Positions 47,401 to 54,644 of a DNA stretch of 64,000 nt are shown here, piece by piece (the stretch's first letter is position 1; every line of letters starts with the position of its first letter). Source of the stretch: Chitinophaga pollutisoli (GTDB lineage Bacteria; Bacteroidota; Bacteroidia; Chitinophagales; Chitinophagaceae); NCBI RefSeq assembly GCF_038396755.1, contig NZ_CP149822.1, forward strand, positions 3,782,001 through 3,846,000. Direction: 5' to 3'. The translations under genes and the position numbers were made by a program. The notes beneath the pieces were generated by a model that worked only from the letters and a program-made list of their open reading frames with translations, had not been told where the DNA came from and did not search any database.

Positions 47401-47425
47401 GACACTATTCGAGCATGTAAAATAA
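44408..47425 (+). CDS. Multidomain lipoprotein: ThuA-like, PQQ-type sugar dehydrogenase, PKD, cytochrome c, carbohydrate-binding
   Basis: A protein of about 1,005 residues, anchored as a lipoprotein (lipobox LAAC, near residue 16). Start chosen at ATG 44408 (MRKFWMFACLL). The first 150 residues resemble a ThuA-like fold (TVVSAWSYPDSLDHRQLNAL). Then comes a beta-propeller of the PQQ-dependent sugar dehydrogenase type (GLEDGLLGVALDPAFDKN, EFGPDGLLYLSTGDNTNAEE). A PKD domain (PAMTVRLSAGGSSDP), a c-type haem site CKACH near residue 755, and a CBM6-like C-terminal domain follow. It likely oxidises sugars or polyols at the cell surface and passes electrons through its own haem. Substrate unknown. 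Confidence 0.85.
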   Translation: MRKFWMFACLLILAACSRKSPGNKVLLLPSTGSAETIAAVVKATAEANGWELVEGNKTFLHPDSLQHYRTVVSAWSYPDSLDHRQLNALQRYLEAGGTWAVVKDSVFTLKGWPWLDSLGDNNRVFMASPTELEKVLQQAGDEARGLDYSACITLAIPENNRYTYTMLAQGLDEPLQLAVLPGNDVIFAERKGAVRLFRSREKDVVTLAQFNVYSGLEDGLLGVALDPAFDKNHFVYFYYGVAGDLHVSRLTRMEMRDRKLLPETEKTILEIPTQRKYCCHSAGYMEFGPDGLLYLSTGDNTNAEETEGYTPVDERPGHELADDQATSASSADLRGKILRIRIMPDGTYTIPDGNLFPKDGSAGRPEIYVMGCRNPFRFSVDRKNQYVYWGDVGPDTKVPGSEGTISYDEINQARQPGFFGWPYFLGENEGLPKWNFATKTEGPKLDPAKPVNASPNNKGIRELPPAQPAMIWFGDGPSAKFPLVGKGGQSVMAGPVYYADQFANAEYKLSDYYDGKLLIYDWVRRWIMAVTFDKDHRYLRMEPFLDHLEPAAPIDLRFADDGSIYMLEYGTNWFSRNMDARLVRITYAAGNRRPVAAIAADKLAGPAPMTVRLSAGGSSDPDRNDALHYTWSIEGKDYSDSAISHTFNNPGVHKVMLTVTDDHKAFDTASLYIKAGNTPPVVEITSDANTSFYWDNATFPYKVTVTDPEDGPVAPEKVTVGFSFIPYGRDMAGVLTQGGAMPAPKGKELFYSQDCKACHTENSASVGPSLMDIAGKYAHDDKNTALLADKVIRGGSGVWGNRPMSAHPGMAVEEAKMIVDYILSLRNTGASLQPQGTMVLKDHIGKPASGVYLLHARYTDGGANGIESLTGQQFVMLRHPKLEAEERDVDGNIRFLNYINELLSYGVARDGSYFMFRNIDLKGINRARFRVMLQGAGGTLELRVGSKDGPWVCELEVPAGKGEWVELTAPVKESKARLDLWFVFRNPGQQGQLFCIDWTLFEHVK

Positions 47426-47461
47426 ACCCCGGAGGGCACCCGCCTCCGCGCCTCAAGCGCT

Positions 47462-47494
47462 GAAAGCCGCCCGTAACAGGCGGCTTTCTTCTTA
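47462..47494 (+). terminator. Terminator after the PQQ lipoprotein gene
   Basis: Ten-bp perfect stem GAAAGCCGCC (47462-47471) with GGCGGCTTTC (47479-47488), loop CGTAACA, then TTCTTATT. A near twin of this hairpin lies at 47672-47701. Confidence 0.82.
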
Positions 47495-47528
47495 TTATAC
47501 ACATACATGTTTGTGTCGTGTGACTTAC

Positions 47529-47638
47529 TTGAGCCATCCCTGAACCATACTTGAGATACGGTTGAGATACCCCTTATATAGGGTGGCTCAACGATGGCTC
47601 AACCGTGGCTCAAAGGTATCTCAAGGGTATCTCATCCT
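47529..47638. repeat. Inverted array of ten 11-bp units
   Basis: The block divides exactly into ten 11-mers. Units 1-4 (from 47529) are of the form TTGAGCCATCC, CTGAACCATAC, TTGAGATACGG, TTGAGATACCC. Unit 5 is CTTATATAGGG. Units 6-10 are TGGCTCAACGA, TGGCTCAACCG, TGGCTCAAAGG, TATCTCAAGGG, TATCTCATCCT, that is, the opposite orientation of the same motif. One unit equals about one DNA turn. The length is not a multiple of three, so it is not a protein repeat. Confidence 0.85.
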
Positions 47639-47671
47639 ACCTGTAACCCTTTGTCAAGCTCGTTTTTAACT

Positions 47672-47708
47672 GTAAAGCCGCCTGTAAAAAGGCGGCTTTA
47701 CCGATTTT
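47672..47708. terminator. Second hairpin, near twin of the one at 47462
   Basis: Eleven-bp stem GTAAAGCCGCC (47672-47682) with GGCGGCTTTAC (47691-47701), loop of 8, then a T-run starting at 47705. It lies between the 11-bp array and the minus-strand gene remnant and could terminate either direction. Confidence 0.7.
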
Positions 47709-47721
47709 TGCTATCACGACA

Positions 47722-47820
47722 TTATTTCTTGAGTTCGTTTTGCAGCATCGATTTCAGTTCCGGGGAGGAAGGGCGCGGCGCGTCGGTGGATACGATGTTG
47801 CCTTGCTTGCGGTATTCCTT
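47722..47820 (-). pseudogene. 3' remnant of a protein gene
   Basis: On the minus strand a frame reads KEYRKQGNIVSTDAPRPSSP and continues to LQNELKK with a TAA stop at 47722-47724. Reading upstream it meets two stop codons at once (TAA, TGA) inside tRNA-repeat DNA, and no start codon precedes. The protein family is not recognised. The remnant shares about 15 bases with the hairpin arm of the tRNA repeats, suggesting that the gene lost its 5' part where the array meets it. Confidence 0.5.
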
Positions 47821-47826
47821 TTATCA

Positions 47827-48874
47827 GTGCGGATGAAGGGACTCGAACCCCCATGCCTCGCGGCACCAGATCCTAAGTCTGGCGTGTCAAATCTAATTGC
47901 TGCCGCATCAACGATATAAAAACAAAAAGGAACACCTTGCGGTATTCCTTTTTTCCAGTGCGGATGAAGGGACTCGAACCCCCATGCCTCGCGGCACCAG
48001 ATCCTAAGTCTGGCGTATCAAATCTAATTGCTGCCGCATCAACGATATAAAAACAAAAAGGAACACCTTGCGGTATTCCTTTTTTCCAGTGCGGATGAAG
48101 GGACTCGAACCCCCATGCCTCGCGGCACCAGATCCTAAGTCTGGCGTGTCAAATCTAATTGCTGCCGCATCAATGATATAAAAACAAAAAGGAACACCTT
48201 GCGGTATTCCTTTTTTCCAGTGCGGATGAAGGGACTCGAACCCCCATGCCTCGCGGCACCAGATCCTAAGTCTGGCGTGTCAAATCTAATTGCTGCCGCA
48301 TCAACGATATAAAAACAAAAAGGAACACCTTGCGGTATTCCTTTTTTCCAGTGCGGATGAAGGGACTCGAACCCCCATGCCTCGCGGCGCCAGATCCTAA
48401 GTCTGGCGTGTCAAATCTAATTGCTGCCGCATCAACGATATAAAAACAAAAAGGAACGCCTTGCGGTATTCCTTTTTTCCAGTGCGGATGAAGGGACTCG
48501 AACCCCCATGCCTCGCGGCACCAGATCGTAAGTCTGGCGTGTCAAATCTAATTGCTGCCGCATCAACGATATAAAAACAAAAAGGAACACCTTGCGGTAT
48601 TCCTTTTTTCCAGTGCGGATGAAGGGACTCGAACCCCCATGCCTCGCGGCACCAGATCCTAAGTCTGGCGTGTCAAATCTAATTGCTGCCGCATCAACGA
48701 TATAAAAACAAAAAGGAACACCTTGCGGTATTCCTTTTTTCCAGTGCGGATGAAGGGACTCGAACCCCCATGCCTCGCGGCACCAGATCCTAAGTCTGGC
48801 GTGTCAAATCTAATTGCTGCCGCATCAACGATATAAAAACAAAAAGGAACACCTTGCGGTATTCCTTTTTTCCA
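47827..48874 (-). repeat. Eight tandem 131-bp repeats carrying 3' fragments of tRNA-Leu(UAG)
   Basis: Copies begin at 47827, 47958, 48089, 48220, 48351, 48482, 48613 and 48744, exactly 131 bases apart. The true tRNA gene forms the ninth at 48875. Each copy shares 62 bases with the tRNA 3' side (anticodon arm, variable arm, T arm, acceptor 3' strand), then switches to an unrelated stretch in place of the D arm and 5' acceptor. A hairpin (AAAAGGAA with TTCCTTTT) separates the units. Copies differ by few substitutions: one in copy 2, one in copy 3, two in copy 5 and its hairpin, and one in copy 6 that changes the anticodon. They lack the tRNA promoter, so any expression would be by read-through. 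Confidence 0.92.
48842..48869 (-). terminator. Terminator-like hairpin after tRNA-Leu
   Basis: AAAAGGAA (48842-48849) pairs with TTCCTTTT (48862-48869), with an inner ACC/GGT stem and a 4-base loop. It is repeated in every unit of the array. On the minus strand it follows the tRNA and each tRNA-like fragment. Confidence 0.7.
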
Positions 48875-48875
48875 G

Positions 48876-48957
48876 TGCGGATGAAGGGACTCGAACCCCC
48901 ATGCCTCGCGGCACCAGATCCTAAGTCTGGCGTGTCTACCAATTTCACCACATCCGC
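48876..48957 (-). tRNA. tRNA-Leu (anticodon UAG)
   Basis: An 82-base class II tRNA decoding CUN leucine codons. The acceptor stem is GCGGATG with CATCCGC (7 bp) and discriminator A. The D arm is GTG/CAC with loop AAATTGGTAGA, and the anticodon arm is CCAGA-CTTAGGA-TCTGG with TAG at 34-36. The variable arm is TGCC-GCGA-GGCA, and the T arm has loop TTCGAGT. CCA is not encoded. An exact -7 promoter box lies 15 bases upstream. It is the only intact copy in the array and stands at its promoter-proximal end. Confidence 0.97.
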
Positions 48958-48971
48958 TTTTTCGAAGGATG

Positions 48972-48979
48972 CAAAGGTA
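48972..48979 (-). promoter_or_regulatory. -7 box of tRNA-Leu
   Basis: TACCTTTG on the minus strand fits TAnnTTTG exactly, 14 bases before the mature tRNA 5' end. A T-rich stretch about 19 bases further up may serve as the -33 element. None of the eight partial copies has this box. Confidence 0.55.
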
Positions 48980-49129
48980 TTCTTTTTTAGGAATTATAAA
49001 AATTATGGATATCGGGGACTGGGTAGGAGAATTTATTGTATTGATAATCAGTTTGTTGTGTGGATAAGTATCGCTAATGGGTAGCAGCCTGCCGCAATGG
49101 CAGAATTCCCCTGTATGGTCCTCTTTTTG

Positions 49130-49137
49130 TATTTTTG
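49130..49137 (+). promoter_or_regulatory. -7 box of the Rel gene
   Basis: TATTTTTG is an exact TAnnTTTG match ending 8 bases before the chosen start codon, implying a very short leader. The -33 element is not clear. Confidence 0.4.
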
Positions 49138-49145
49138 AACTTAGC

Positions 49146-51386
49146 ATGGATACAGTGACCGTTCAAAAATACAATCTCGACGAAGAACAGGAGAAAAAGG
49201 AGATCGTCCGCCATTACCGCGCTCTTTTACGTGCCCTGAAGCCCCGTCTCAAAAAAGGAGACCGGGAACTGGTGCGCACCGCCTTCGAAATGGCGGCCGA
49301 CGCGCACCGGGATATGCGCCGTAAATCCGGTGAACCCTACATCCTCCACCCCCTTGCCGTTGCGCAAATCACCGTGGAAGAAATCGGCCTCGGCGTACGA
49401 TCCGCCATCTGCGCCCTCCTGCACGATACCGTGGAAGATACCGAAGTAACCCTCGAAGACGTGGAACGCGAATTCGGCAGCGAAATCGCCCATATCGTGG
49501 ACGGCCTTACCAAAATATCGACCGTCATCGATTCCAACACCAGCACCATGCAGGCGGAGAATTTCAAAAAAATTCTCCTCACCCTGGCCGACGATCCGCG
49601 GGTCATCCTCATCAAACTGGCCGACAGGCTGCACAATATGCGCACCCTCGACTCCATGGCCCGCGAGAAACAACTCAAGATCGCCTCCGAAACAGTGTTC
49701 ATCTACGCCCCCCTGGCCCACCGCCTCGGTTTGTATAATATCAAGTCCGAACTCGAAGACCTCGCCATGAAGTACACCGAGCAGGACAACTACCGCGAGA
49801 TCGCCCGCCGCCTGAAAGAAACCAAGCGCGAGCGCACCCGCTATATCAACGAATTCATCAAGCCCATCAAGGAAGTACTCCAGGAAGAAGGCTTCAACTT
49901 CGAAATCTACGGCCGCCCCAAATCGATTCACTCCATCTGGAACAAGATCAAAACCAAAGGCGTCCAGTTCGAGGAAGTATACGACCTCTTCGCCATCCGC
50001 ATCATCCTGGATTCGGCTGCCGATAAGGAAAAAGCCGACTGCTGGAAGGTCTATTCCATCATCACCGACTTCTACCACCCCAGCCCCGAACGCACACGCG
50101 ACTGGCTCTCCAACCCGAAAGGCAACGGCTACGAAGCCCTGCACGTTACGGTAATGGGCCCCAACGGGAAGTGGGTGGAAGTGCAGATCCGCTCCAAGCG
50201 CATGAACGACTACGCCGAAAAAGGCGTGGCCGCCCACTGGCGGTATAAGGAAGGCAACTCCAACGTCCAGGAATCCAAGTTCGAACAATGGTTCAGCCAG
50301 ATCCGGGAAATCCTGAACAGTCCGGATACCAATACCCTCGACTTCCTGGCCGATTTTAAAAGCAACCTCTTCACGGAGGAAATTTACGTCTACACCCCCA
50401 AGGGGGACCTCAAAATACTACCGGCCAGTTCCACGGCCCTCGATTTCGCGTATTCCATCCACTCCGCCGTGGGCAACAAGTGCATCGGCGCGAAGGTGAA
50501 CTATAAACTGGTGCCCCTCAGCCATAAGCTCCGCAGCGGCGACCAGGTGGAAATCATCACGTCCAACAAGCAGAAGCCTTCGGAAGATTGGCTCAATATC
50601 GTGCTCACGGCCAAAGCCAAAAGCAAGATCAAGGACGCGCTGAAGGAAGAAAAGCGGAAAGTGGCCATGGACGGGAAGGAAGTGCTGTACCGCAAGCTGG
50701 ATCACATGAAGGCCAGCCCCAGCCAGTATAATATCAACGAACTGGTGCAGTTCTATAAACAACCTTCGCCGCTGGACCTCTACTACCAGATCGCGGTGAA
50801 GAACATTGACCTGCGGGAACTGAAGCAGTTCAACGTGCTGGGCGACAAACTGGAGCCTCCCAAACCCGTGAAGCCTGCGGAACCGGCCCCGGTGGAGGAA
50901 CACCATAAGGTGAAGGAGTCCAACAAGAAAGACGCCGAGCTGATCATTTTCGGGGAAAGCTCCGACAAGATTGCGTATAAACTGGCCAACTGCTGCCGCC
51001 CCATCCCGGGCGACGACGTGTTCGGCTTCGTGACGGCCAGCGAAGGGCTGAAGATCCACCGGACGAACTGCCCCAACGCCGCCCAGCTGCTGGCCAACTA
51101 CGGCCACCGGGTGGTGAAGACGAAATGGGTGAAAAACCGTGAGATCTCGTTCCTGACGGGGCTGAAGATCGTGGGGATGGACGATGTGGGCGTGATCCAC
51201 AAGATCACCAATATCATCTCCGGTGAGCTGAAGATCAATATCGCCGGGCTTACGATCGAGTCGAAGGAAGGGTTGTTTGAAGGGCTGATCAAGGTTTTCG
51301 TACATGATAAGGACGAACTGGAGGAACTGGTGAACCGCCTGAAGGGGCTGGATGGTATCCAGAGCATCAACCGGCTGGAAGATTAA
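49146..51386 (+). CDS. rel: Bifunctional (p)ppGpp synthetase/hydrolase, RelA/SpoT homologue
   Basis: Stringent-response enzyme making and degrading (p)ppGpp. Start set at ATG 49146 (MDTVTVQKYNLDEEQ) because sequence upstream is non-conserved; 746 residues. Domains in order: HD hydrolase with HDTVEDTEVT (near 85-94), synthetase domain (YGRPKSIHSIWNK and VYDLFAIRIIL near 265-300), TGS domain (EIYVYTPKGDLKILPASST near 410), a zinc-finger-like CCRPIPGDD segment, and a C-terminal ACT domain. An intact HD motif points to hydrolase activity as well as synthesis. It probably responds to amino-acid starvation and other stress. Confidence 0.95.
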   Translation: MDTVTVQKYNLDEEQEKKEIVRHYRALLRALKPRLKKGDRELVRTAFEMAADAHRDMRRKSGEPYILHPLAVAQITVEEIGLGVRSAICALLHDTVEDTEVTLEDVEREFGSEIAHIVDGLTKISTVIDSNTSTMQAENFKKILLTLADDPRVILIKLADRLHNMRTLDSMAREKQLKIASETVFIYAPLAHRLGLYNIKSELEDLAMKYTEQDNYREIARRLKETKRERTRYINEFIKPIKEVLQEEGFNFEIYGRPKSIHSIWNKIKTKGVQFEEVYDLFAIRIILDSAADKEKADCWKVYSIITDFYHPSPERTRDWLSNPKGNGYEALHVTVMGPNGKWVEVQIRSKRMNDYAEKGVAAHWRYKEGNSNVQESKFEQWFSQIREILNSPDTNTLDFLADFKSNLFTEEIYVYTPKGDLKILPASSTALDFAYSIHSAVGNKCIGAKVNYKLVPLSHKLRSGDQVEIITSNKQKPSEDWLNIVLTAKAKSKIKDALKEEKRKVAMDGKEVLYRKLDHMKASPSQYNINELVQFYKQPSPLDLYYQIAVKNIDLRELKQFNVLGDKLEPPKPVKPAEPAPVEEHHKVKESNKKDAELIIFGESSDKIAYKLANCCRPIPGDDVFGFVTASEGLKIHRTNCPNAAQLLANYGHRVVKTKWVKNREISFLTGLKIVGMDDVGVIHKITNIISGELKINIAGLTIESKEGLFEGLIKVFVHDKDELEELVNRLKGLDGIQSINRLED

Positions 51387-51391
51387 TTTTA

Positions 51392-51426
51392 TTTCTCCCG
51401 ATTTTCATACAATCGCCTTATTTTTG
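51392..51426 (+). promoter_or_regulatory. purA promoter
   Basis: TATTTTTG (51419-51426) is an exact -7 match, with TTTC (51392-51395) as a near -33 TTTG about 23 bases upstream. The predicted start would lie about 28 bases before the purA ATG. Confidence 0.5.
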
Positions 51427-51459
51427 CCACTTCTTTAAACCATAATTAACTTTTCAACA

Positions 51460-52722
51460 ATGGTAGATGTTCTGCTGGGGCTGCAATGGGGCGATGAAGG
51501 CAAAGGCAAGATCGTAGATTACTTTGCCGGTAAATATGATATCATCGCACGCTTCCAGGGCGGCCCGAACGCGGGCCATACTTTGTATGTAAACGGCCAG
51601 AAAGTGGTGCTGCATACGATCCCCTCCGGCGTTTTTCACGGCAATACCCTCAACCTGATCGGTAATGGGGTGGTGCTCGACCCGGTGACTTTCCGTAAAG
51701 AATGCCAGAAAGTGGCGGATTTGGGCATCGATCTGTCCAAAAACCTTTTTATTGCGGAAAAAACGCATATCATCGTGCCAACCCACCGGGCGCTCGACAA
51801 AGCTTCCGAGTTGTCGAAAGGCCAGGAAAAGATCGGTTCTACCCTGAAAGGGATCGGGCCGGCTTACATGGATAAAACGGGGCGTAACGGCCTCCGCGTG
51901 GGTGATGTGCTCCGGAGCGACTTCCGCCAGCAGTATGAAAAACTGAAGGCCAAACATCTCCAGTTACTAGCCAATTATAATTTCGATGAAGACATCGCCG
52001 AATGGGAAAATGAGTTCTGGGAAGCGGTGGAATTCCTCTCGAAAATGAATATCGTGAATGGGGAATACTGGCTGAACGGCTATCTGAAAGCCGGCAAGAA
52101 AGTATTGGCCGAAGGCGCACAGGGCAGCATGCTCGACGTGGATTTCGGTACCTATCCCTTCGTAACCTCTTCCAACACCATCTCCGCCGGCGTATGCACC
52201 GGCCTGGGCATCGCTCCCAAATGGATCACCGAGGTGATCGGGGTGACCAAGGCGTACTGCACCCGCGTGGGCGGCGGTCCCTTCCCGACCGAGCTGGAAA
52301 ACGAGACCGGCGAACAGCTGCGCCAGGCAGGCCATGAATTTGGCGCCACTACGGGCCGCCCCCGCCGTTGCGGCTGGATCGACCTCGTAGCCCTGGACTA
52401 TACCTGCATGCTCAGCGGCGTTACCCAGCTGGTAATGACCAAATCGGACGTGCTCGACGGTTTCGATACCGTTCACGCCTGCATCGCGTATAACATTGAC
52501 GGTCAGACCACCCGCGAAATGCCATTCAATATATGCGGGGCCAAAATCGAGCCCGTGCTGGAAAGCTTCCCCGGATGGTCGGAACCCACTGCAAAAAGTG
52601 AACGATACGACGCATTACCTTTGGAAATGAAAAATTTCTTATCTTTTGTGGAAGACTACCTGAAAGTGCCTGTACAGTACGTTTCCAACGGGCCGGGTAG
52701 AGATCAGATTCTCGAAAAATAA
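51460..52722 (+). CDS. purA: Adenylosuccinate synthase
   Basis: GTP-dependent enzyme joining IMP and aspartate to adenylosuccinate, the first committed step to AMP. The 420 residues begin with the signature LLGLQWGDEGKGKIVDYFA (5-23) containing the GDEGKGK loop and catalytic Asp. NAGHT (40-44), IGPAYMDK (near 130) and VTKAYCTRVGGGPFPTE (near 264) follow. The length is typical and no anomalies are seen. Confidence 0.97.
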   Translation: MVDVLLGLQWGDEGKGKIVDYFAGKYDIIARFQGGPNAGHTLYVNGQKVVLHTIPSGVFHGNTLNLIGNGVVLDPVTFRKECQKVADLGIDLSKNLFIAEKTHIIVPTHRALDKASELSKGQEKIGSTLKGIGPAYMDKTGRNGLRVGDVLRSDFRQQYEKLKAKHLQLLANYNFDEDIAEWENEFWEAVEFLSKMNIVNGEYWLNGYLKAGKKVLAEGAQGSMLDVDFGTYPFVTSSNTISAGVCTGLGIAPKWITEVIGVTKAYCTRVGGGPFPTELENETGEQLRQAGHEFGATTGRPRRCGWIDLVALDYTCMLSGVTQLVMTKSDVLDGFDTVHACIAYNIDGQTTREMPFNICGAKIEPVLESFPGWSEPTAKSERYDALPLEMKNFLSFVEDYLKVPVQYVSNGPGRDQILEK

Positions 52723-52818
52723 AGGCAAAAAGCTACGAAAAAAACAGTCAAAAAAAATTTGGCGAAACAAAAAAACTGTTAAAACTTTACCCTTAGAATC
52801 TAATTGTAACGTACCATT

Positions 52819-53343
52819 ATGAAATCAAAATCTGATAAAGAGAAAGAGACTAAAAAGACTACTTCGCCTAAGACTGACAAAGCCTCTGAAAAGAAAGCCA
52901 GCGCCAGGCCTAAGAAGGAAGTAGACGAGGATGAAGATGAGGATGAGGAGGAATCTCCCCGTAAGTCTGCTGCATCTAAAAAATCAGATAAGCTTGCGGC
53001 AAAATCGAAGAAAGACGACGACGATGACGATGATGACGACGATGACGAGGACGATGCCCCGAAAAGAGGTCGCCCCGCCAAAGCCGGCACCCGTAAGAAA
53101 AGCGATGATGATGACGACGATGATGCCGACGACGACGATGCCGATGACGATGCATGGGAAAAAGGTGAAGACGAGGATTATGATCCGGATTTCGAAGAAT
53201 TCGATATGCCGAAGCCGAAAAACAAGCGCGGCCGTCCTTCCAAGAAAAGCTCCGACGATGACGACGATCTTGGACTGGATGAGGAATTCAAAGACATGGA
53301 TCTGTTTAACGATCGCTTCGACGACGACGATGATGATTTCTAA
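52819..53343 (+). CDS. Acidic low-complexity protein with AT-hook-like motifs
   Basis: A 174-residue hydrophilic protein without membrane segments. A lysine-rich N-terminus is followed by runs of aspartate and glutamate encoded by alternating GAT and GAC. Two RGRP cores (PKRGRPAK near residue 92, NKRGRPSK near 136) match the AT-hook minor-groove motif. The mix of acidic tracts with basic hooks resembles chromatin-type proteins seen in some Bacteroidota and Myxococcus. The tract may be unstable at the DNA level. Function is unknown; it lies between purA and pabB without an obvious tie to either. Confidence 0.8.
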   Translation: MKSKSDKEKETKKTTSPKTDKASEKKASARPKKEVDEDEDEDEEESPRKSAASKKSDKLAAKSKKDDDDDDDDDDDEDDAPKRGRPAKAGTRKKSDDDDDDDADDDDADDDAWEKGEDEDYDPDFEEFDMPKPKNKRGRPSKKSSDDDDDLGLDEEFKDMDLFNDRFDDDDDDF

Positions 53344-53352
53344 TTTGTAAAC

Positions 53353-54639
53353 GTGCTATCATACAGTTTTCCTGTTAAAGATATAAGCGCAACGAAACTG
53401 CAAATGTTGAGCTGGGGCAACCGGTTCAACATTTGTTGTTTTTTGGACAATAACAATTATAGCCTGGCTGGTTCCCGCGCTGAAGCCATCCTCGCCGCAG
53501 ATGCTGTCGAAATCCTGGAATCCCCCGCCGGTAGCGCCTTCAATAAACTGCGCCGCTTCCACGACGACAAGCCCGGATGGCTCTTCGGCCATCTGTCCTA
53601 CGATCTTAAAAACGAAACGGAAAAGCTTGGGAGCCAACACCCTGACGGTATCGGGTTCCCCGACCTGTCATTCTTCCGTCCCCGCTACGTCCTCCGCCTC
53701 TCCGCCTCCACGCTCGAAATCTCAGGCGAAAGCCTCAGCGAGCAGGAAGCCAGGGCCATCCATGCCGAATTGCTGTCCCAGCCGGCGATATCCACCGCAC
53801 CGCCGCTGCCGCTCGTTTCCCAGTCGCGCCTCCAGCGCGCCGGCTACCTGGAAGCCGTCCATGCCCTACAGGAGCATATCCGCAAAGGCGATTGCTACGA
53901 GGTTAACTTTTGCCGCGAGCAATACGCCCACGCCCGCCTCCAGGACCCCGCTTCCGTGTTCCTCCGCCTCAACGGCCTGAGCCCCGCGCCCTTCGCGGCA
54001 TATTACCGCCGTGGGCTCCGCTACCTGGCCTGTTCCAGCCCGGAGCGCTTCCTCCGTAAAGAAGGGGACCGGATCATATCCCAGCCCATCAAAGGCACCA
54101 TCCGCCGCGCCGCAGACCCCGCGGAAGACGCAGCCCTGCTGCAGGCGCTGCGCAACTCCCCCAAAGAACAATCGGAAAACGTTATGGTGGTAGACCTCGT
54201 CCGCAACGACCTCTCCCGCACCGCCGTGCGCGGCAGCGTGGAAGTTTCGGAGCTTTTCGGAATCTACAGCTTCCCGCAGGTGCATCACATGATCAGCACC
54301 GTTTCGGCCACACTCGACCCCGCCTTCCATTTCACCGACGCCATCCGCAACGCCTTCCCCATGGGCTCCATGACCGGCGCGCCCAAGGTGAAAGTCATGC
54401 AGCTGATCGAACAATACGAAAAAACGCGGAGAGGACTGTTCTCCGGCGCAGTGGGGTACATCACGCCCGAAGGCGATTTCGACTTCAATGTGGTGATCCG
54501 CAGTATTCTGTATAGTGCTGAAAATCATTACGTATCCTTCCAGACAGGCTCCGCCATTACCTTTTACAGCAACCCGGAAAAAGAGTGGGAAGAATGTCTC
54601 CTGAAAGCCCGTGCGTTGCGCCAGGCCCTTGGTATCTGA
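53353..54639 (+). CDS. pabB: Aminodeoxychorismate synthase component I
   Basis: Chorismate-using enzyme of 428 residues, starting at GTG 53353. It aminates chorismate for folate synthesis together with a glutamine amidotransferase (PabA), which is not in the window. Signatures include SSPERFLRKEGDRIISQPIKGT and VVDLVRNDLSR, followed by MGSMTGAPKVKVMQLIEQYEKT. Conserved residues in SQPIKGT separate PabB from TrpE-like enzymes that use SPIAGT-type sequences, but TrpE cannot be fully excluded. The stop is 5 bases from the convergent epimerase gene. Confidence 0.87.
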   Translation: MLSYSFPVKDISATKLQMLSWGNRFNICCFLDNNNYSLAGSRAEAILAADAVEILESPAGSAFNKLRRFHDDKPGWLFGHLSYDLKNETEKLGSQHPDGIGFPDLSFFRPRYVLRLSASTLEISGESLSEQEARAIHAELLSQPAISTAPPLPLVSQSRLQRAGYLEAVHALQEHIRKGDCYEVNFCREQYAHARLQDPASVFLRLNGLSPAPFAAYYRRGLRYLACSSPERFLRKEGDRIISQPIKGTIRRAADPAEDAALLQALRNSPKEQSENVMVVDLVRNDLSRTAVRGSVEVSELFGIYSFPQVHHMISTVSATLDPAFHFTDAIRNAFPMGSMTGAPKVKVMQLIEQYEKTRRGLFSGAVGYITPEGDFDFNVVIRSILYSAENHYVSFQTGSAITFYSNPEKEWEECLLKARALRQALGI

Positions 54640-54644
54640 GCGGG

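Noticed and set aside
47827..48957. CRISPR array
   Set aside because: Units of 131 bp are near-identical throughout, with no variable spacers and no cas genes; the repeats contain tRNA sequence.
48659..49147. Minus-strand frame through the tRNA gene and repeats
   Set aside because: The period of 131 bases changes frame in each unit, so the translated repeat is not maintained; it only reads tRNA DNA.
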